Source: Dendrobium chrysotoxum (taxonomy: Eukaryota > Streptophyta > Magnoliopsida > Asparagales > Orchidaceae). From it: 64,000 nucleotides of DNA. Position 1 is the first letter of the stretch; every line of letters begins with the position of its first letter. The notes beneath the pieces are model-generated. The model saw only the letters and a list, made by a program, of their open reading frames with translations, was not told the origin of the DNA and made no database searches. Positions 12,094 to 24,689 of the stretch are shown piece by piece. The translations under genes were made by a program, and so were the position numbers. The stretch is taken from positions 1,550,001 to 1,614,000 of the forward strand of contig CM034303.1 in assembly GCA_019925795.1 (NCBI GenBank), written 5' to 3'.

Positions 12094-12970
12094 AATAGAA
12101 ATTAGATGAAATTATAATTGTGATGTTAGCTTAATATTAATTTGAATGATCATGCTGAACAAGCGAAATAATATTTTTAATGTGGCTAGCATAGAACTTG
12201 AGGGCGATGGCGATTGCATCAAATTTAAAAAAAAAATCTTTGAATTTATAGAGTATCAACAACAATCCATCAACTAAATAGACAAACAAATCAAAAAGAA
12301 AATTATTTCTTGAGAATAAGAAAATTTGTAAAATTAAATTATTTCGTCAAAACAACCACTATTTTATGAATGTGTTTTGCTAAAATAATAAAAAAAATTA
12401 TCTCAAATATCTTAAATTCAATTTAAGATAAATATAATATAATATATCGAACAAATTATTATTTAGATAATACACCCATTTTAAAATAAATTTTAAAATG
12501 TCCAAGTTTTTATTAATCCAATTTATCAATGAAAAGTTGATAAATTTTTTTAGGAGCTCATATATTTGTCACTGAAAACATTTGAAATTGAAATCTATCA
12601 GTTTTTCCCTTTTCTTAGTGTATATTTTAATTAGAAGCAACCAAATGAGCTTTTATCATTTTTTTCATTGGAGAAAGATGATTGCATGGCTTAAAATTTA
12701 TTGCTAATCTGCCCATGTGGGCTAAATTCATAAAAAAAAAGTATGTCAGAATTCAGATATTTATATATTTGAGTTAAAATCAAATGATTAATATATGATC
12801 TAAATTAGGATAAAAATATTGAAATAGCAGAATTTACTAATTTTAAAAAATATATATTCAGCTTAAATATTTTCTATTTTAAACATTTATTTTTTTAAAA
12901 TTTGTTCATTTATATAACATCTGACATGAGAAATATCTTAGAATGTTGACTTGTGACTCAAGTAGCCATT
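12094..12970. other. AT-rich intergenic DNA
   Basis: No gene or repeat with recognisable ends was found between the small solo LTR and the MITE at 12974. Confidence 0.4.
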
Positions 12971-12973
12971 TAG

Positions 12974-13204
12974 GCCTAATTTGATTGGACATTTTTTGTG
13001 CTTATCTCTTTTTAAAATGCTAAAATTTATTTTTCTTTACTGTTTGGTTCCTCAAACCTCGTTCCCAATAACACCATTCTTTTCATTTTTCTATTGTTTT
13101 GAGTAAGCTTTTTATATATGCTTCTTCGTTAGAAAACTCCTTTCTCTGAACCGATGTTTCTTAAAACTACCTTTTACAAAAGTACCGAATAACCAAACGA
13201 AGCC
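12974..13204. mobile_element. Tourist-like MITE (TTA target)
   Basis: Termini GGCCTAATTTGATTGG and, on the other strand, GGCTTCGTTTGGTTATTC form imperfect inverted repeats. TTA flanks both sides (12971-12973 and 13205-13207), as expected for PIF/Harbinger-type Tourist elements. It lies downstream of the membrane-protein gene's 3' end. Confidence 0.65.
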
Positions 13205-13485
13205 TTAGTGATCGAGACAAACTTCTTGCACGAATAACTAAAATTGAATGAATGCACCTCTATCTATCTAGATATTAAATGGCCAAATTGGATGAACAGT
13301 AAAAATTTTCAAAATTTATGAACAGTTAAAAATGTCTTCAAATGGCAAATTCAACTTTTTATCACCCTTTACAATACCATTCCCTTCACCAAAATCTGAT
13401 GCCACTAAACTACAGAAGTTAAAAAAAAAAAAAAAGGTTAAAAATGCAAAAGCTTCTTTTTTTCTTATTATAATACAGGGGACCC

Positions 13486-14637
13486 TTATTCCCTGTAAGG
13501 AGAAGATTCTACAGAACAAACAATATGAAGGGGTGTAAAAGGAATGGACCTTCTTTCATCAATGGCATTAGGCGAATCATCTCTTATCATGGGGCAGAAT
13601 GAGATCGAACTTCGCTTTGTCGATGCATCTGAATTTCTCCTCGAATCCGGATGGTTCGGATTGTGAATCAGTGTAGTTCCTTCACTGCAGTAATCATCAG
13701 AAGGGATCTCATCAGTTTTGACAGTGGTCTGGTCAATTTCTCGCAGAGCTAAGGAGTCTGCGACGGGGAGATAAACCAACATGCAGATTCCTATCATATT
13801 GCATAATAGCAGCACGAGGAAGGCTACAAAAACAAGCACCTCATACGCCATATTCCCCACATGTGGCAGTACTGAGAATCCAAGCAGCATGACTCTTAGT
13901 GGAAGGAAGAGGATGACTGACAGAGCAAGGAAGTAAACTCTCAGTCGCAGGCCTTTGTTGATCACTAAAGATAGCATATGAGCTCCACTGTAAACCACAT
14001 AACCAATCACAAAAAGATCAAAGAATCCCAGAATTATGGTGCTCAGTAGAGGATAGGTGCAGATGGTCATATTATTTGCCAAAGAGAACGAGTAAGTCAT
14101 GAAGAACTTGGCCATCTTCTTTCTCATTTTATGCATTTCTTTATTGTATTTGGGTCCTAATAAAATGAGGACCAGTTGAAGGATGAATAGGGGAAGGCAG
14201 AGAAGGATGACATAGACAAATGTCTTCCAGTTCCATCTCTGAGTCAGAGAGTCATACTCTCTCTTTTGCAGTGCAGCATGGAGTAAGAAACCAAGCATGA
14301 GAAAGATAATAGGCTCTGAAAATCCAAGATTTGAAAGGACATAGAACTTGCAGCCATATTTCTGCCATGTTAAGCTGGAGAGAGGCCTTCCCGTACCCCT
14401 TAGAAAACTTAATCGGACAATCTCGCCAAAACCCCACCAGATTGAAATGATAATTAGGACAATGCGAATGATCCAGGGGCCATTAAAGTAGCTGAGCTGG
14501 GAAAATCCTCTTCTTCTTATCTGTAGCTGAAAGTAGACACACCGATAGATGCATAATAATCCGAGAATGGCCGTCAATGCGACAAGAGCAATGGTCACCA
14601 CACCGAAAGCATCGGTGGCAACTCTTGTCGTGGGCAT
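13486..14637 (-). CDS. Plant seven-helix membrane protein of unknown function
   Basis: This continuous frame encodes 383 aa from the ATG at 14637 (MPTTRVATDAFG). A stop lies in frame just upstream of this region, so the start is an ATG here unless an upstream exon is spliced in. Seven hydrophobic segments lie near residues 10-31, 52-75, 100-122, 139-161, 193-217, 233-257 and 265-290. They are followed by a soluble Ser-rich tail of about 90 residues (RRNSDASTKRSS). Motifs include GFSQLSYFNGPWIIRI and WWGFGEIVRLS. The layout suits a plant-specific polytopic membrane protein family related in size to candidate 7TM proteins, but I cannot assign a reaction or a name. One oddity is that the overlapping frame immediately upstream (about 14640-14710) reads like a signal peptide (RVFLVCLLVVSMLGILASG). 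The true N-terminus may therefore be longer through an upstream exon, or the reading frame may have shifted. Confidence 0.7.
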   Translation of the reverse strand: MPTTRVATDAFGVVTIALVALTAILGLLCIYRCVYFQLQIRRRGFSQLSYFNGPWIIRIVLIIISIWWGFGEIVRLSFLRGTGRPLSSLTWQKYGCKFYVLSNLGFSEPIIFLMLGFLLHAALQKREYDSLTQRWNWKTFVYVILLCLPLFILQLVLILLGPKYNKEMHKMRKKMAKFFMTYSFSLANNMTICTYPLLSTIILGFFDLFVIGYVVYSGAHMLSLVINKGLRLRVYFLALSVILFLPLRVMLLGFSVLPHVGNMAYEVLVFVAFLVLLLCNMIGICMLVYLPVADSLALREIDQTTVKTDEIPSDDYCSEGTTLIHNPNHPDSRRNSDASTKRSSISFCPMIRDDSPNAIDERRSIPFTPLHIVCSVESSPYRE

Positions 14638-14659
14638 CACCCGATGCAAGGATTCCAAG

Positions 14660-16331
14660 CATGCTCACCACTAGCAAACAAACCAAGAAAACCCTCTTGC
14701 AGTGAGGAGAAAACTATCGGATTGTACGTTAGTTAACCAAATGTTGTTCTTGTTGAACTCATATAGGAAACTTGATGTAGGTCTCTTTGAGCTTGAGGAG
14801 AGTTCTGCCAGCTAAATCAACACTATCATTTCATGATCTTACGGCTCAGGTTGTAGGACTTATTCCTTGCTTGATCCGAAACCTAAGCAATGAAAATTTC
14901 TTAAAAAAGAACGCATGGAAGTCTCCTTAGATAACAATTGCAACATCAGAGCCAAAAGACAAAACGTCTAAGCAGAGGAATGGCTCTTAATCTCTTAACT
15001 AGAAGATTTATCATTGATTACCAACATGATAAACAAACATTATATAAGCCAATCAACAAATAATCAAAGTGCATATAGGTTTGGCTGATTTTACTTTCTC
15101 GATTATGGGTGAAAGCCAAAAAAGATTTCAACAATCCAGCCTATTGAGAAACAAAATGAGGATTTCAACCATCCTGCCGCATGAGATTCAAGCAAATTTT
15201 GTTATTAGCCGAAAAAGAAAATTCAAAAGTTTCTTAACTATGAGTTTTACCAACGGAGCATTCAATAGACACATAGAAATAACTATAGAAAGATAAATTA
15301 AAAAAGGGAATCTTAATAAGGAATCCAAGCTGTACAAGTAAAAGTGAGGCAAATAGACTTCATTAACTTCCTTTGTACAGTTTGCTGATAAATTAAAGAG
15401 ACTGAAGAAAATCTTGGCACAATTACTGAAACACCTAGATGGAATCATCTTTTGCTTCTACACTTTGGTAAAGCAGATTGTCATCAATCACGAAGTGAAA
15501 GATCTAGATTACTTATTTCAAAGTATAGAAGAATACTTAAAAATAACAATAACTATAATAATGAATCCAAGAATAGTCAGCTTGGACAGTAGTTGGTTAC
15601 CTTGTAAAAGTTTTTTTTCTTACTTTTTGTGAAAAGCCCTACAACAACAACAACAACAAGCCTTTATCCCACTATGTGGGATCGGCTACATGAATCCTTT
15701 TTCTCCATTGTGAGAAGCCCTGTAATAATAAAAAAACTGTAGAATGTTGCATGTGCTTTATGAGTTAGATATATTGTCACGAGTACTTAATGACCATTCA
15801 GAGTCTTACACACCATTTATCCTTAATGTATCTTTTTAGGACAAGTCTTCACCTTGTAAGGTTGGGCCTCGGCCTACGCCAAAACTATCATCTTCATATA
15901 GAAAACCATCTCTAAGACCAACCACTACAATTGACTTTTCAATCGCAACATGATCTTGTCGCAAAAGGGGAGTCCAAGTTCTAGAGCTCGCTTTTTAGTC
16001 TTTAGCTACTTTAAGAATGCGAGTATGTGACGCTGCTTTCTTGTGCAACTGGTGAGTTTTATATAATGTAGAGTTCAAAAACATTTAATTGACTTAGGCT
16101 CTTAGAGAATAGTAATGATGAACTTCACTTGTGTGGCAAGTTGCCCTTTGTTTATAATCCATCTAGTAGCAAATTGTACTATAAATGAATAATGAATTAA
16201 AACATTGTGTGGAAAGTTTCTTTTATTTGATCCAAATCAAAACATCTCAATTTCTAAACTTGAAGCTTGGCCAATTTCTAGTAGAAATCAAGCGTTGACT
16301 TAAAGATGAAACTAGCTAACAATTTCCTTAG
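14660..16331. other. Upstream region of the membrane-protein gene
   Basis: AT-rich DNA without a convincing exon. It holds the tiny RTE tail insertion at 15641-15708 and borders giant LTR copy 2. The promoter of the minus-strand gene should lie here, but no clear TATA box stands out. Confidence 0.35.
15641..15708 (-). mobile_element. 68-bp RTE LINE tail insertion
   Basis: Only the 3' end of an RTE LINE inserted here in minus orientation: an (ACA)n tail followed by AGCCTTTATCCCACTATGTG and GGATCGGCTACATG. It is flanked by a 13-bp near-perfect duplication TGTGARAAGCCCT (15628-15640 and 15709-15721). This is extreme 5' truncation, or a SINE using the same tail. Confidence 0.75.
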
Positions 16332-17499
16332 AGTTGTGTTGACCTATACTAAAGCAGCCAAAAGAAACCAAAAAAAATGAAAAAAAAAATGCTTACCTAC
16401 TCTCTGCCAGTCGCACGTCGCACGCCATTCTCGCACGTCCACGACGCTCCTCCCACGTCGCTCGCACGACCTCGTGTCGTTAAATAGCCGAGGGGAACGA
16501 GGCCTTCGCTCCCTCTGATTCCCGCAAAGCCTCCCTCTCGCGAGCTCCCTTCTCTCCTATTCGCAAGCATCCGAACCCTTCCCACATCCGGCCGAACCTA
16601 CAGAGCCAAGCAAGGCTCTGTCCGACGCCCCTGCCCTAGCTGTCGTCGGTCCACAGAGAGAGAGAGAGAGAGAGAGGGAGAAAGGGAGAGAGCTCCCACC
16701 TACCCGAAGCCAGAGCCTCCATCCCGATCTCCAGCCCTCGCCGAACTCCCTAGGGCCGCCCGACTTCGCTCCTTCCACGACGTTCCCTTCCCGTAAGGTC
16801 GGAAGTTGTGACATTTTGGCGGAAGCAACGACGGGAGACTCGCTGGCAGTGAAGGTAACTTCCTCCCTTGCCGCCCTACTTCGCTTCTTCTACGACTTCC
16901 CTTCATGTCCGAACGGAAGTTACGACATTTTGATCGGAAGCAACGTGAGCTCGCTGGTTGTGAAAGTAACTTTCCCCCTTTCGTGCGTTATTTCGGCCAA
17001 ATCCCGTAAATCCGCCGAACCAGGGATTTTTTTTTATTTTTATTTTTATTTTTATTAAAATTAATTTTAATTTTGTTATAATTATTTAATAATAATTATA
17101 ATTAATTATAATTATGCTATTAATAATGATGATTAATTAGTTTTAATTAATTACAATTAATTTCTATTAATAATAATTAATTATTTCTTTTAATTTTCTT
17201 AATTAATTATAATTAATTTTTATTAATTATAATTAATTATGTTAAACTAGTTATAATTAATTCCTATTAATAACAATTAATTTTTTAAATTAATTTTAAT
17301 TAATCTCCATTAATAATATTTAATTATTTTTTTATTATAATTAATTTTATTAACTATAATTAATTATAAAAAATTAAAAAAATAATAATAAAATAATAAT
17401 AAAAGAAAAGGAATGAAACCTTCGCCTGCCTCGATCCATATGCCAACCCCGTCGACATGCGAAGGTATAATCCCTGAACTCAGATTCCTGTTCTCGTCA

Positions 17500-17920
17500 T
17501 TGGCGGCGAGCTGGCAAACCCCCCACGCGCTCACGTAGCGTAGTAGTGAGGGAAGCTAGCGCGACGCCTACAACGAGGCGGGCAATCGCCTTAAACCCCG
17601 CCCTCGACGTTTGCGACGAACCGGCAAACCCCCTACGCGCTCACGTAGCGTAGTAGGGCGGGAAACCGGTGCGGCGCTCGCGACGAGGTGGGTAATCCCC
17701 GGACCGCTCATGTAGCGTGAGGGGGAACAAAAATTAAGTACCCACATTTGGGGAAATTTCTGTGTTTCTTTACAACAGGTGCCCAAGACCCCTAAACGCT
17801 CATGTAGCGGGCGGGGATTGAAGAAAATTTGCTGCCGCGATGTCTACGAACATCTACCTGAAGCGCGCACGTCGCGTGGAGGGGAAGGCAACCTCTTGGT
17901 TTTTTTTCCCTAAACAGGGA
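17500..17920. repeat. Hairpin array of giant LTR copy 2
   Basis: Units here carry ACGC..GCGT or CGCT-CATGT-AGCG stems (for example CGCTCATGTAGCG twice). The array ends in CCCT-AAAC-AGGG at 17908-17919. In copies 1 and 3 this last hairpin is CCCC/GGGG, so both sides of one pair changed together. Confidence 0.7.
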
Positions 17921-18829
17921 ATACGCCGGGAGGCTGCCGAATTTTTCAGTGGACCGTGGACCTAACTTGAACAAAATTTGGGCATATAAGGACTATATTT
18001 GAACATCAAGTGGACTTAATTCAAAACTCAAATAATCAACATGAATTGAACTTAAATTTAATTCGAACATCAAATGAATATGAGTTGAACATTCGAACTT
18101 AAGCAAAAATTTGAGTGGGACCTCAGAAGACTTTGAACTTGAACTGAACAAGACTTGAATCAATTTTTGGGACAACAGTGGACCTGGACTCGAACTAAAA
18201 TCAGAACTGAACAAGAACTTGGACACTTGAACAATAAAGAACTTGCAGAATTCGAGCCTAACTAAATAAGGAAATAAAGGATTTGAATCAAATTTGAATA
18301 CATGGACTCATGAAGTTGAAATTGATTTGAACTATTTGAACAAATAATTCTCTTGCAGCATATCTGCAAGCAAGAATCAAGTGAGCAGTGACAAGGGTTC
18401 GAAATTTGAATTAAGTGGGACTTGGGCCCAAATTGTAGAACAAAAGACCTGAAATCAAACAAGCAACAAGGACTTGAACTTCAAACTCAATCGTGGATGA
18501 GGATTCAAAGAACTCATGTGAACCCTAAAAGACTCAATTTCGAATGAAGGACATAGAACCAAACTTTGATTTTGACACATGAACGATCAAAGTATGGAGG
18601 CTCAATGAACAAATCTTGATCATTCAAGTAGATATACACGAGCAAATGAAGATGCAAAGTGGACAAAGAAACTCCTACATCCCTGCCATCAACAACAATC
18701 CAACTTTAAGAAGGTGTATCGAAGAGGAAGATTAAAGACTAAATGAAACACACGAGGGCATGCAATGATTACAAAGATGCCCTCACAGTTGATATGTAAG
18801 GAGAGATTGATGACAAATACCAGCTTCTA

Positions 18830-19660
18830 CTAGCTACCATAGGGGACCCATCATACATCTAATATATTGCCTACAAGAAAGATGCAATGAGAATTATTGT
18901 AGATACAAACATCTGTTGGCGATGATGGAAGAATCGTCATAATCATGACAAGCCTACAGGTGCTAGTCAGTAGCATACCGTAGATGTTGCAACACCCCTA
19001 TGATCAACTATCATTCAAATGGCTAGTGGATACATTAATCCATCGCAAGAAAGGGAGGATAATATGCAGTAAATACAAATACCTACGGGCTGCTGTAGAA
19101 AGAGCCACTACACGTATTAGGTGTTGCCTATGAGCTGCCATAGAAGATCTGTCGTACGCCAGTGCATCAACCACAAGCAGAAACATATGACATGCAGCAA
19201 ATATAAATATCTACGAGTCATTATAGACAATTCGTCGTGCACTCGATATGTCATATACATGGCAAATACAAAAAAGATCTGCAATACATACAAGTTCCCT
19301 ACAAATACAGATGTACGCACCGCATGTCATCTGTGGGTAGATACAAAATGACTTCAGTAAATGCAGTATCCTGTAGTCAATTTCAGCCCGCGAATGAATA
19401 CATCTACCCGCAACAACGGTGGATGTATTGTAGGGATCAGAACCATAGTGAAATGCATAGACTTGCAATGAATGCAAATATTTACCAATAAAAGCAGGAG
19501 ATTCGTTAGTGCACTACAACCTACCTGCGTAAATCATGTAAGCAGTGCACGACAGTCCGCCTGTACAAAGCAGCAAACAACTCCAGTCCACGAGCTGCTG
19601 TAAGACGCCACCGGATCCGCAACTTTCATGCAAGCAGACAGAAGGCGTGTGCAAATATTC
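18830..19660. repeat. Degenerate tandem repeats of giant LTR copy 2
   Basis: Diverged units with CTACGGGCTGCTGTAGAAAG, ATATGCAGYAAATACAAATA and TCGTCGTGCAC wording, corresponding to the arrays in the other two copies. Short ORFs through this region are by-products of the repeat. Confidence 0.65.
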
Positions 19661-21178
19661 CAAGAATACCCCCGCACATGTGCACTTTAATTTGTATACA
19701 CATAGGTACACTAAAAGGGGAAAATATAATCTTAAACCCGCATGGGCCCCGACGAGCGTGTTATTGGTACACACGTGACGCCTAGGGATGCTGCGCGGGT
19801 TAATAAGTGAATTCCAGTTCGAGCCCGATCCTCCTATACGGGTAGATAGGAGTCGACACGGCTCGAACCATTAAATAAATATGCGGTCGTGAGATCGACC
19901 GGAATATTTATTTTATAGTTCATATTAGGCCTTCAAGGCCTATAATCAAGAAAATTCACTTATAAAGGCTCAAAGCCTACGAAACCCGATCCTCTATCGA
20001 CCAGTAGATAGAGTTGACATGGTCCAATCAATAAAATATAAATGACCCTAAGCACCCAGATGATGGCCGCGTTGATTGCAAAATATCAACCGGAGGGGTT
20101 AACTTCAAATATTTCAAAATACCGCACAAATACTCAAAACTCCACAAAAATTACCCAAAACTCCAGAACTCCACAAAAATTCCCAAAATCCCAAACTCTG
20201 AAAATATTTAAAAATTGAAATTTAATCATCAAACACTTAAAGCAAAACACATCCATCCTCCGCAACAGTTTGTCGAGGTAGACAAATCAAAATTTACTTC
20301 AGCTCACAAAGAGCTAATGCCTAGTCGAAAATATCACTAGGATCCATTCTCAAACAATCTCCTGCCAGCAAGGACGTGGTACGAGTCCTCTAACCGGCAG
20401 TTTCGCCGCCAAATGGCACTGCAGGATAAACGGTTATGACTCGGGGCCCTCTGAACCAGGTGGTCGCCGCCAAATGGCACCATTATATTATGGTTATGGC
20501 CAGAGCCCGTATGCTCCCCAATGGCATTAAATCCTTGAGATATGAATCAATAGGATATGATCGATAGGGCACAAAGCCCTCTGTTAGCTAAGGTGGATTC
20601 AAATTTGTCCCCTTAGACAAACACTCACCCCAGGTCTACAAGGTACCCTTGGACGAAGCAACCCATGGCTGCCGACAAGGATCCTTCTGTCAGGTTGGGT
20701 CGACTACCTCCTCTGACTAAGTAGACCAGGGACCACGATGGCCCGGGATGACGGAACCATGGGATCTTGATCGGGTCTATCATCCATTCCCCCACTATCC
20801 GCTTTACGTGCAAGATGGTGAAATTTCTATTTTAAATATCAAATTCTCCAACACTTTCAATGTCTCAAATACCTATTGCTGCTACTATATGCCAGATTCA
20901 CGTACCTCTACGTATCTGATTAACGACTAGCCTTAATCGAAAGTTCTCTCTCGTTACTGGGAGGGGTAATTAACTATAGGGGCTTGCGCCTATAGGAAAC
21001 CAGAACTCAGATCATAAAGTCCTCGCAAAATGAGGGCGAAATCTCTGGGTAGTGTCTTATCTACAAACCCATCTGCCTTCCAAAATTTACCCCGGAACTT
21101 AGTTCGTTAAAACTCCCCCTCGAGAAAATGCAGAAAAGCGGGCGGAGGCCGGGGCCGAATTTTCGGAGCCACAAGTTG

Positions 21179-22390
21179 CTACATTAATCTTCTAAATTGA
21201 ATAGATTCATTTTGGATTGAGTTCTCGGGAGTAGAGGTGAGTTCTTCATAATGATTTACTGAGTTCAAAAACAACTGAGGAAGTTTTCTTAAAAGCTAGT
21301 TCCTCGAGTTTTCTTTTTCCAAAATATGATGAGCTGACAAGTTCAGCAGGATGATTACCCCAACTCTATCCCAAAACCTAAGGGCTAGGAGCAAGTTCCA
21401 TAAGTTAGATTGTGCAGCAATTTTATTTAATTGATTTAAGTTCCAAGTCTTATTGAACAAACAAAAGAACTTTGGTGAGGACTTGTCGGTGATACAGGAA
21501 AGGATACATGGCTAAAATTACAAGAAAAAAATACACAAGTAGAATTTGTGTAATTAGTTGTACAGTAGGCAATATTTGATGATAGTTGTCCGCTCGGCAA
21601 AAACTTCAAGCAAGTTCATATTAAGGGTGAGCACCTTTGGAAAATTCTCCTAAATAGAACCCCTAGTCGCAAGCAAGCACTTTTGAATGAATAGCAGAGT
21701 TTTGCCAGTGAATATGCTTGTTGAATATACAACTTCAAGAGCCCCTCGAGTGAGTTCAATAGTTGAGTATTGAGGATCAAATAGGGTTTGTCTCTTGGGC
21801 AACTTGAGTCTTTTCACAAGTTGAAGCTTTGTGTACCAAGTTACAAGCGATCTAAGTTGATCCACATTTACTAACTTGTTCGAACCAATTCAAGTTCTCG
21901 CGATGTCATGATCAACCTAATACAAATGACTGTAGTTGTATACTACTAGAATCAAGAAACCATGTATTACCACAAATAACAGGCAGGATTTAAAGTGCCC
22001 CCACAAACTCACCCCTTCTAAATTCCAAACTAAATTCTAAGTAGCATTCAAGCGCATTAGTGCAAGGAAAATTCTACAAAAGTAGACGTTCAACTTAATT
22101 CTCTCAATTAAATCCCATAAGCGATAAAAAAAAAAAAACAGTTTGCTCCAATAATCATAAAGAATACAACCACATATACATAATCCAACAATATTAATCC
22201 CGGCAAAATTTTGTAATTTGTTAATGAACTCATTTTAAAATGAACCTGAGCCCGATTTCATTCCAATAGTAGACAGAGAAAAACACAAGCTATTGGTTAA
22301 CTGGTTATTCCGATCATCGACAAGTTATACGCACCACATTCACAATATCTCCAAACAAATGAAATCATAAAGAGATAAAGGCACTCACAA
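21179..22390. other. Unassigned AT-rich region
   Basis: I found no gene or recognisable repeat between giant LTR copy 2 and the putative exon at 22.4 kb. It would be intron if that exon is real. Confidence 0.35.
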
Positions 22391-22396
22391 TACAAA

Positions 22397-22413
22397 GATC
22401 CTGCAGCAGCCAT
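22397..22413 (-). CDS. Putative first coding exon of an unidentified gene
   Basis: On the minus strand ATGGCTGCTGCAGGATC and the following bases encode MAAAGSLY. They run into GTGAGTGCC, a good 5' splice site. Upstream (to about 22690) lies sequence of 5'-leader type: CT-rich, GC-richer than its surroundings, with a GTTCGC hexamer repeat (about 22555-22585). I see no matching downstream exon. If one exists, the intron probably holds giant LTR copy 2. The product is unknown. Confidence 0.3.
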
Positions 22414-22551
22414 CATTCGTTCGAAAATCTAACTCTCAGCACCGGAAAACAGAAATGAGGCCAAAACTGGCGATAGCGAGCTCAAACGAAGGCTCCCGGA
22501 GCAGAGAGTTCGGATCCAATCAAGTCCTCCGAAATCCAAATCGCTTAGGGC

Positions 22552-22586
22552 GATCGAACGCGAACGCGAACGCGAACGCGAACCCA
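22552..22586. repeat. CGCGAA hexamer repeat
   Basis: About five copies of GCGAAC in tandem, in the leader-like GC-rich stretch upstream of the putative minus-strand exon at 22.4 kb. Confidence 0.85.
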
Positions 22587-22699
22587 AGCCCGCCGAAGAG
22601 CAGAAAGAGTATAGGGTAGACGACGAAGAGAGAAAGAGAGAGAGAGGCTAATGAAGCAAAGAGCAGCTGATGGAGAACAGGAGGATTGCCTCGTTGCTG

Positions 22700-24021
22700 A
22701 CAACCTGTTTCCAGCTGTCGTCGGGCTCTGGTAGCCCGAGCCGGTGGCCAAGCGGAGCTCCAAGCCTACATGGCGCCAGAAACTTCAGCTATCCAATAGG
22801 CGGTGACGTATCCTACGGTGACCGGATTATATGGCATCATAAAATGACTATTTTGCCCCCAACAAGTTCCAATATTTTCCAGTGGCCCTCCGTGCGGGTA
22901 GAAAGACTTGGCATATAAAATATATAAATAATCGTAAAAGGTTTGTTCATTCTTTCCGGGTCTTTGCTGTTCCCAGACTGTCGCTATTCGGGTTTACGAT
23001 CACAATCGGGTCGGATCTACAAGTTGGTATCCGTTAATGTTGAAACTATTTAGTATGTCAGATTAAAGAAAAAAATCCATAAATTATACAAATAAATGAC
23101 CTTTTTATTATAATTTTGATATTGACATATTTTTTTTATTATTTTCTACAAAATAAAAAAAAAAATCTTCAATAATCAATCTTCTGATCATATATATTTG
23201 TTAGCTAATTTAACAATTATTAGACTTTGTATATCAACAAGAACTATTATGAATGATACAAAAGTTATTTTTTTAATATTAAGATTTTGTTTGGGATAGC
23301 TTTTTTATTGCTTCTTAAAGCAGATTTTTAGTGTATGATGGTCATAAATAGTTGGAATAATATTAAAGATGATGATGATATGAAATGATTACGTGGAATT
23401 ATTTAGCACTCACAAATCATCATAATCATATTATGCGATATATTTATATCTATACTATTGTTATAAAAGTTGTTTGAATTTCTTCTCAAACTAAATCATA
23501 GCATTTCATTTTAATTATTCAAATAAAATCTTAACCTTTGATTTTATTATCTTATTATGATTAATTGATAGTTATAACAATAATTAATATGTAATTACTT
23601 TTCATTTAAACAAATAAATGAACAAATCCTTTGATTTCCTTCATGCTTCTTACTCTTCCTTCATATAGATTACAAATGATAAATTTCACTTAAATTTAAA
23701 TTTCATTTAAGAAAATTTGTTATTAGAAATGTCTTGGACTCCACTCCAAACAAATTGTCTTCTTTATCATGAAAAAAAGAAAAAAAAAGTAAAATGATTC
23801 TTGTTACAAACCAAAATGTTAGGGAAATCCTGCTATTATGAGGAAAGAAAAAAAAAACATATTAGTTTATGAGATGGGCCTTAATACAGTTTGCAAAATT
23901 CTATTGCAGTGTATCACCATTAGTTCAGATATAGACATCTTTTCCTCCACGACGCTCATGCTTCTTCACCTGCATGTATTCCAAGAGAACTTATAAGCTA
24001 AACACTTAACCTGAAGAAAAC
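22700..24021. other. Intergenic DNA with a probable decayed MITE
   Basis: A block at about 23281-23532 starts AGATTTTGTTTGGGATAGC and ends TTCAAATAAAATCT, which resembles Tourist-like termini, but the flanking trinucleotides do not match cleanly. The remainder is AT-rich and has no gene. Confidence 0.4.
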
Positions 24022-24024
24022 TAA

Positions 24025-24195
24025 GGTTTCATTTGAGATAATTTTATTACTGTTTTATTTTTCAGATTGACAATTATTTTTTCACTACTTTAAAAAAAAA
24101 ATTATACTAGAAAGTTGCTTTCTACAAAGTTTTAAAAAATTACTTTTTCTACAGCAACTTTAAAAAGCAGTAAGAAAACTGTTCCAAACAAAACC
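24025..24195. mobile_element. Tourist-like MITE (TAA target)
   Basis: Termini GGTTTCATTTGAGATAA and, reversed, GGTTTTGTTTGGAACAG are flanked on both sides by TAA (24022-24024 and 24196-24198). Internal words such as ACTAGAAAGTTGCTT are shared with the MITEs at 44.9-45.15 kb, so it is the same family. Confidence 0.7.
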
Positions 24196-24689
24196 TAAAT
24201 CAAATACTCTAACGCAGTAGCACATCAAGAGGAGTTCAAAAATATTTTTATTTTTTCAGGTTAGCATTTGTATTGTGATTGTCATATGATTAATTGTAGT
24301 AATTTAATATTTTTAATACGGATGCAATATTTTATAGACACTAGGCGATATAATCCTTCCACATGGCCATGCCCTTGCTAGTTTAGTTTCTGGATCAATG
24401 AAAATTTATTGGAGTTTACTTGGTGGTAGACTCCATGGTAAAGAGCTTGGTGGTTTCCAGCCAAATTTGATTCATCCGTGAGAGCCCTAAACATTTGTTT
24501 TCTGTGGTGTTTCTCATAACTTTCTTTATTCAGCCATTCAGCCATTCCACTAAGCAAAAAGACTATGGTTCTTTGAATTTTCCCCTAATAGCCTATCTCA
24601 GTTTTGACTTCAACCACACACCCTTACCTTCTCACCACATTCCCATACAACCCTAACATCCATCCCAAGCGATTGTTCTCAACATAGCA

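Larger units (their letters stand above)
16337..21173. mobile_element. Giant solo LTR, copy 2
   Basis: The sequence starts TGTTGACCTATAC and ends TTTCGGAGCCACA, and is flanked by the perfect duplication AGTTG (16332-16336 and 21174-21178). At 4837 bp it is the shortest of the three copies. Modules run in the same order as in copies 1 and 3: GC-rich leader with a GA microsatellite (about 16658-16676), AT block (about 17025-17400), hairpin array (about 17500-17920), GAACTTG-rich stretch (17950-18560), degenerate tandem repeats (about 18830-19660) and conserved distal third (19690-21173). No coding frame shared among the copies is visible. A TTAAATAG box at about 16478-16485 could be a TATA element on either strand, so orientation is open. 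Confidence 0.82.

Noticed and set aside
16397..16906. GC-rich minus-strand frames with RG/RR-rich translations
   Set aside because: These are GC-rich leader and GA-microsatellite sequence of giant LTR copy 2. There is no family similarity, and the frames are not conserved in copies 1 and 3.
19817..19868. GTTCGAGCC hairpin considered as a tRNA gene
   Set aside because: It resembles a T-arm sequence, but there is no acceptor stem, D-arm or anticodon loop at proper distances.
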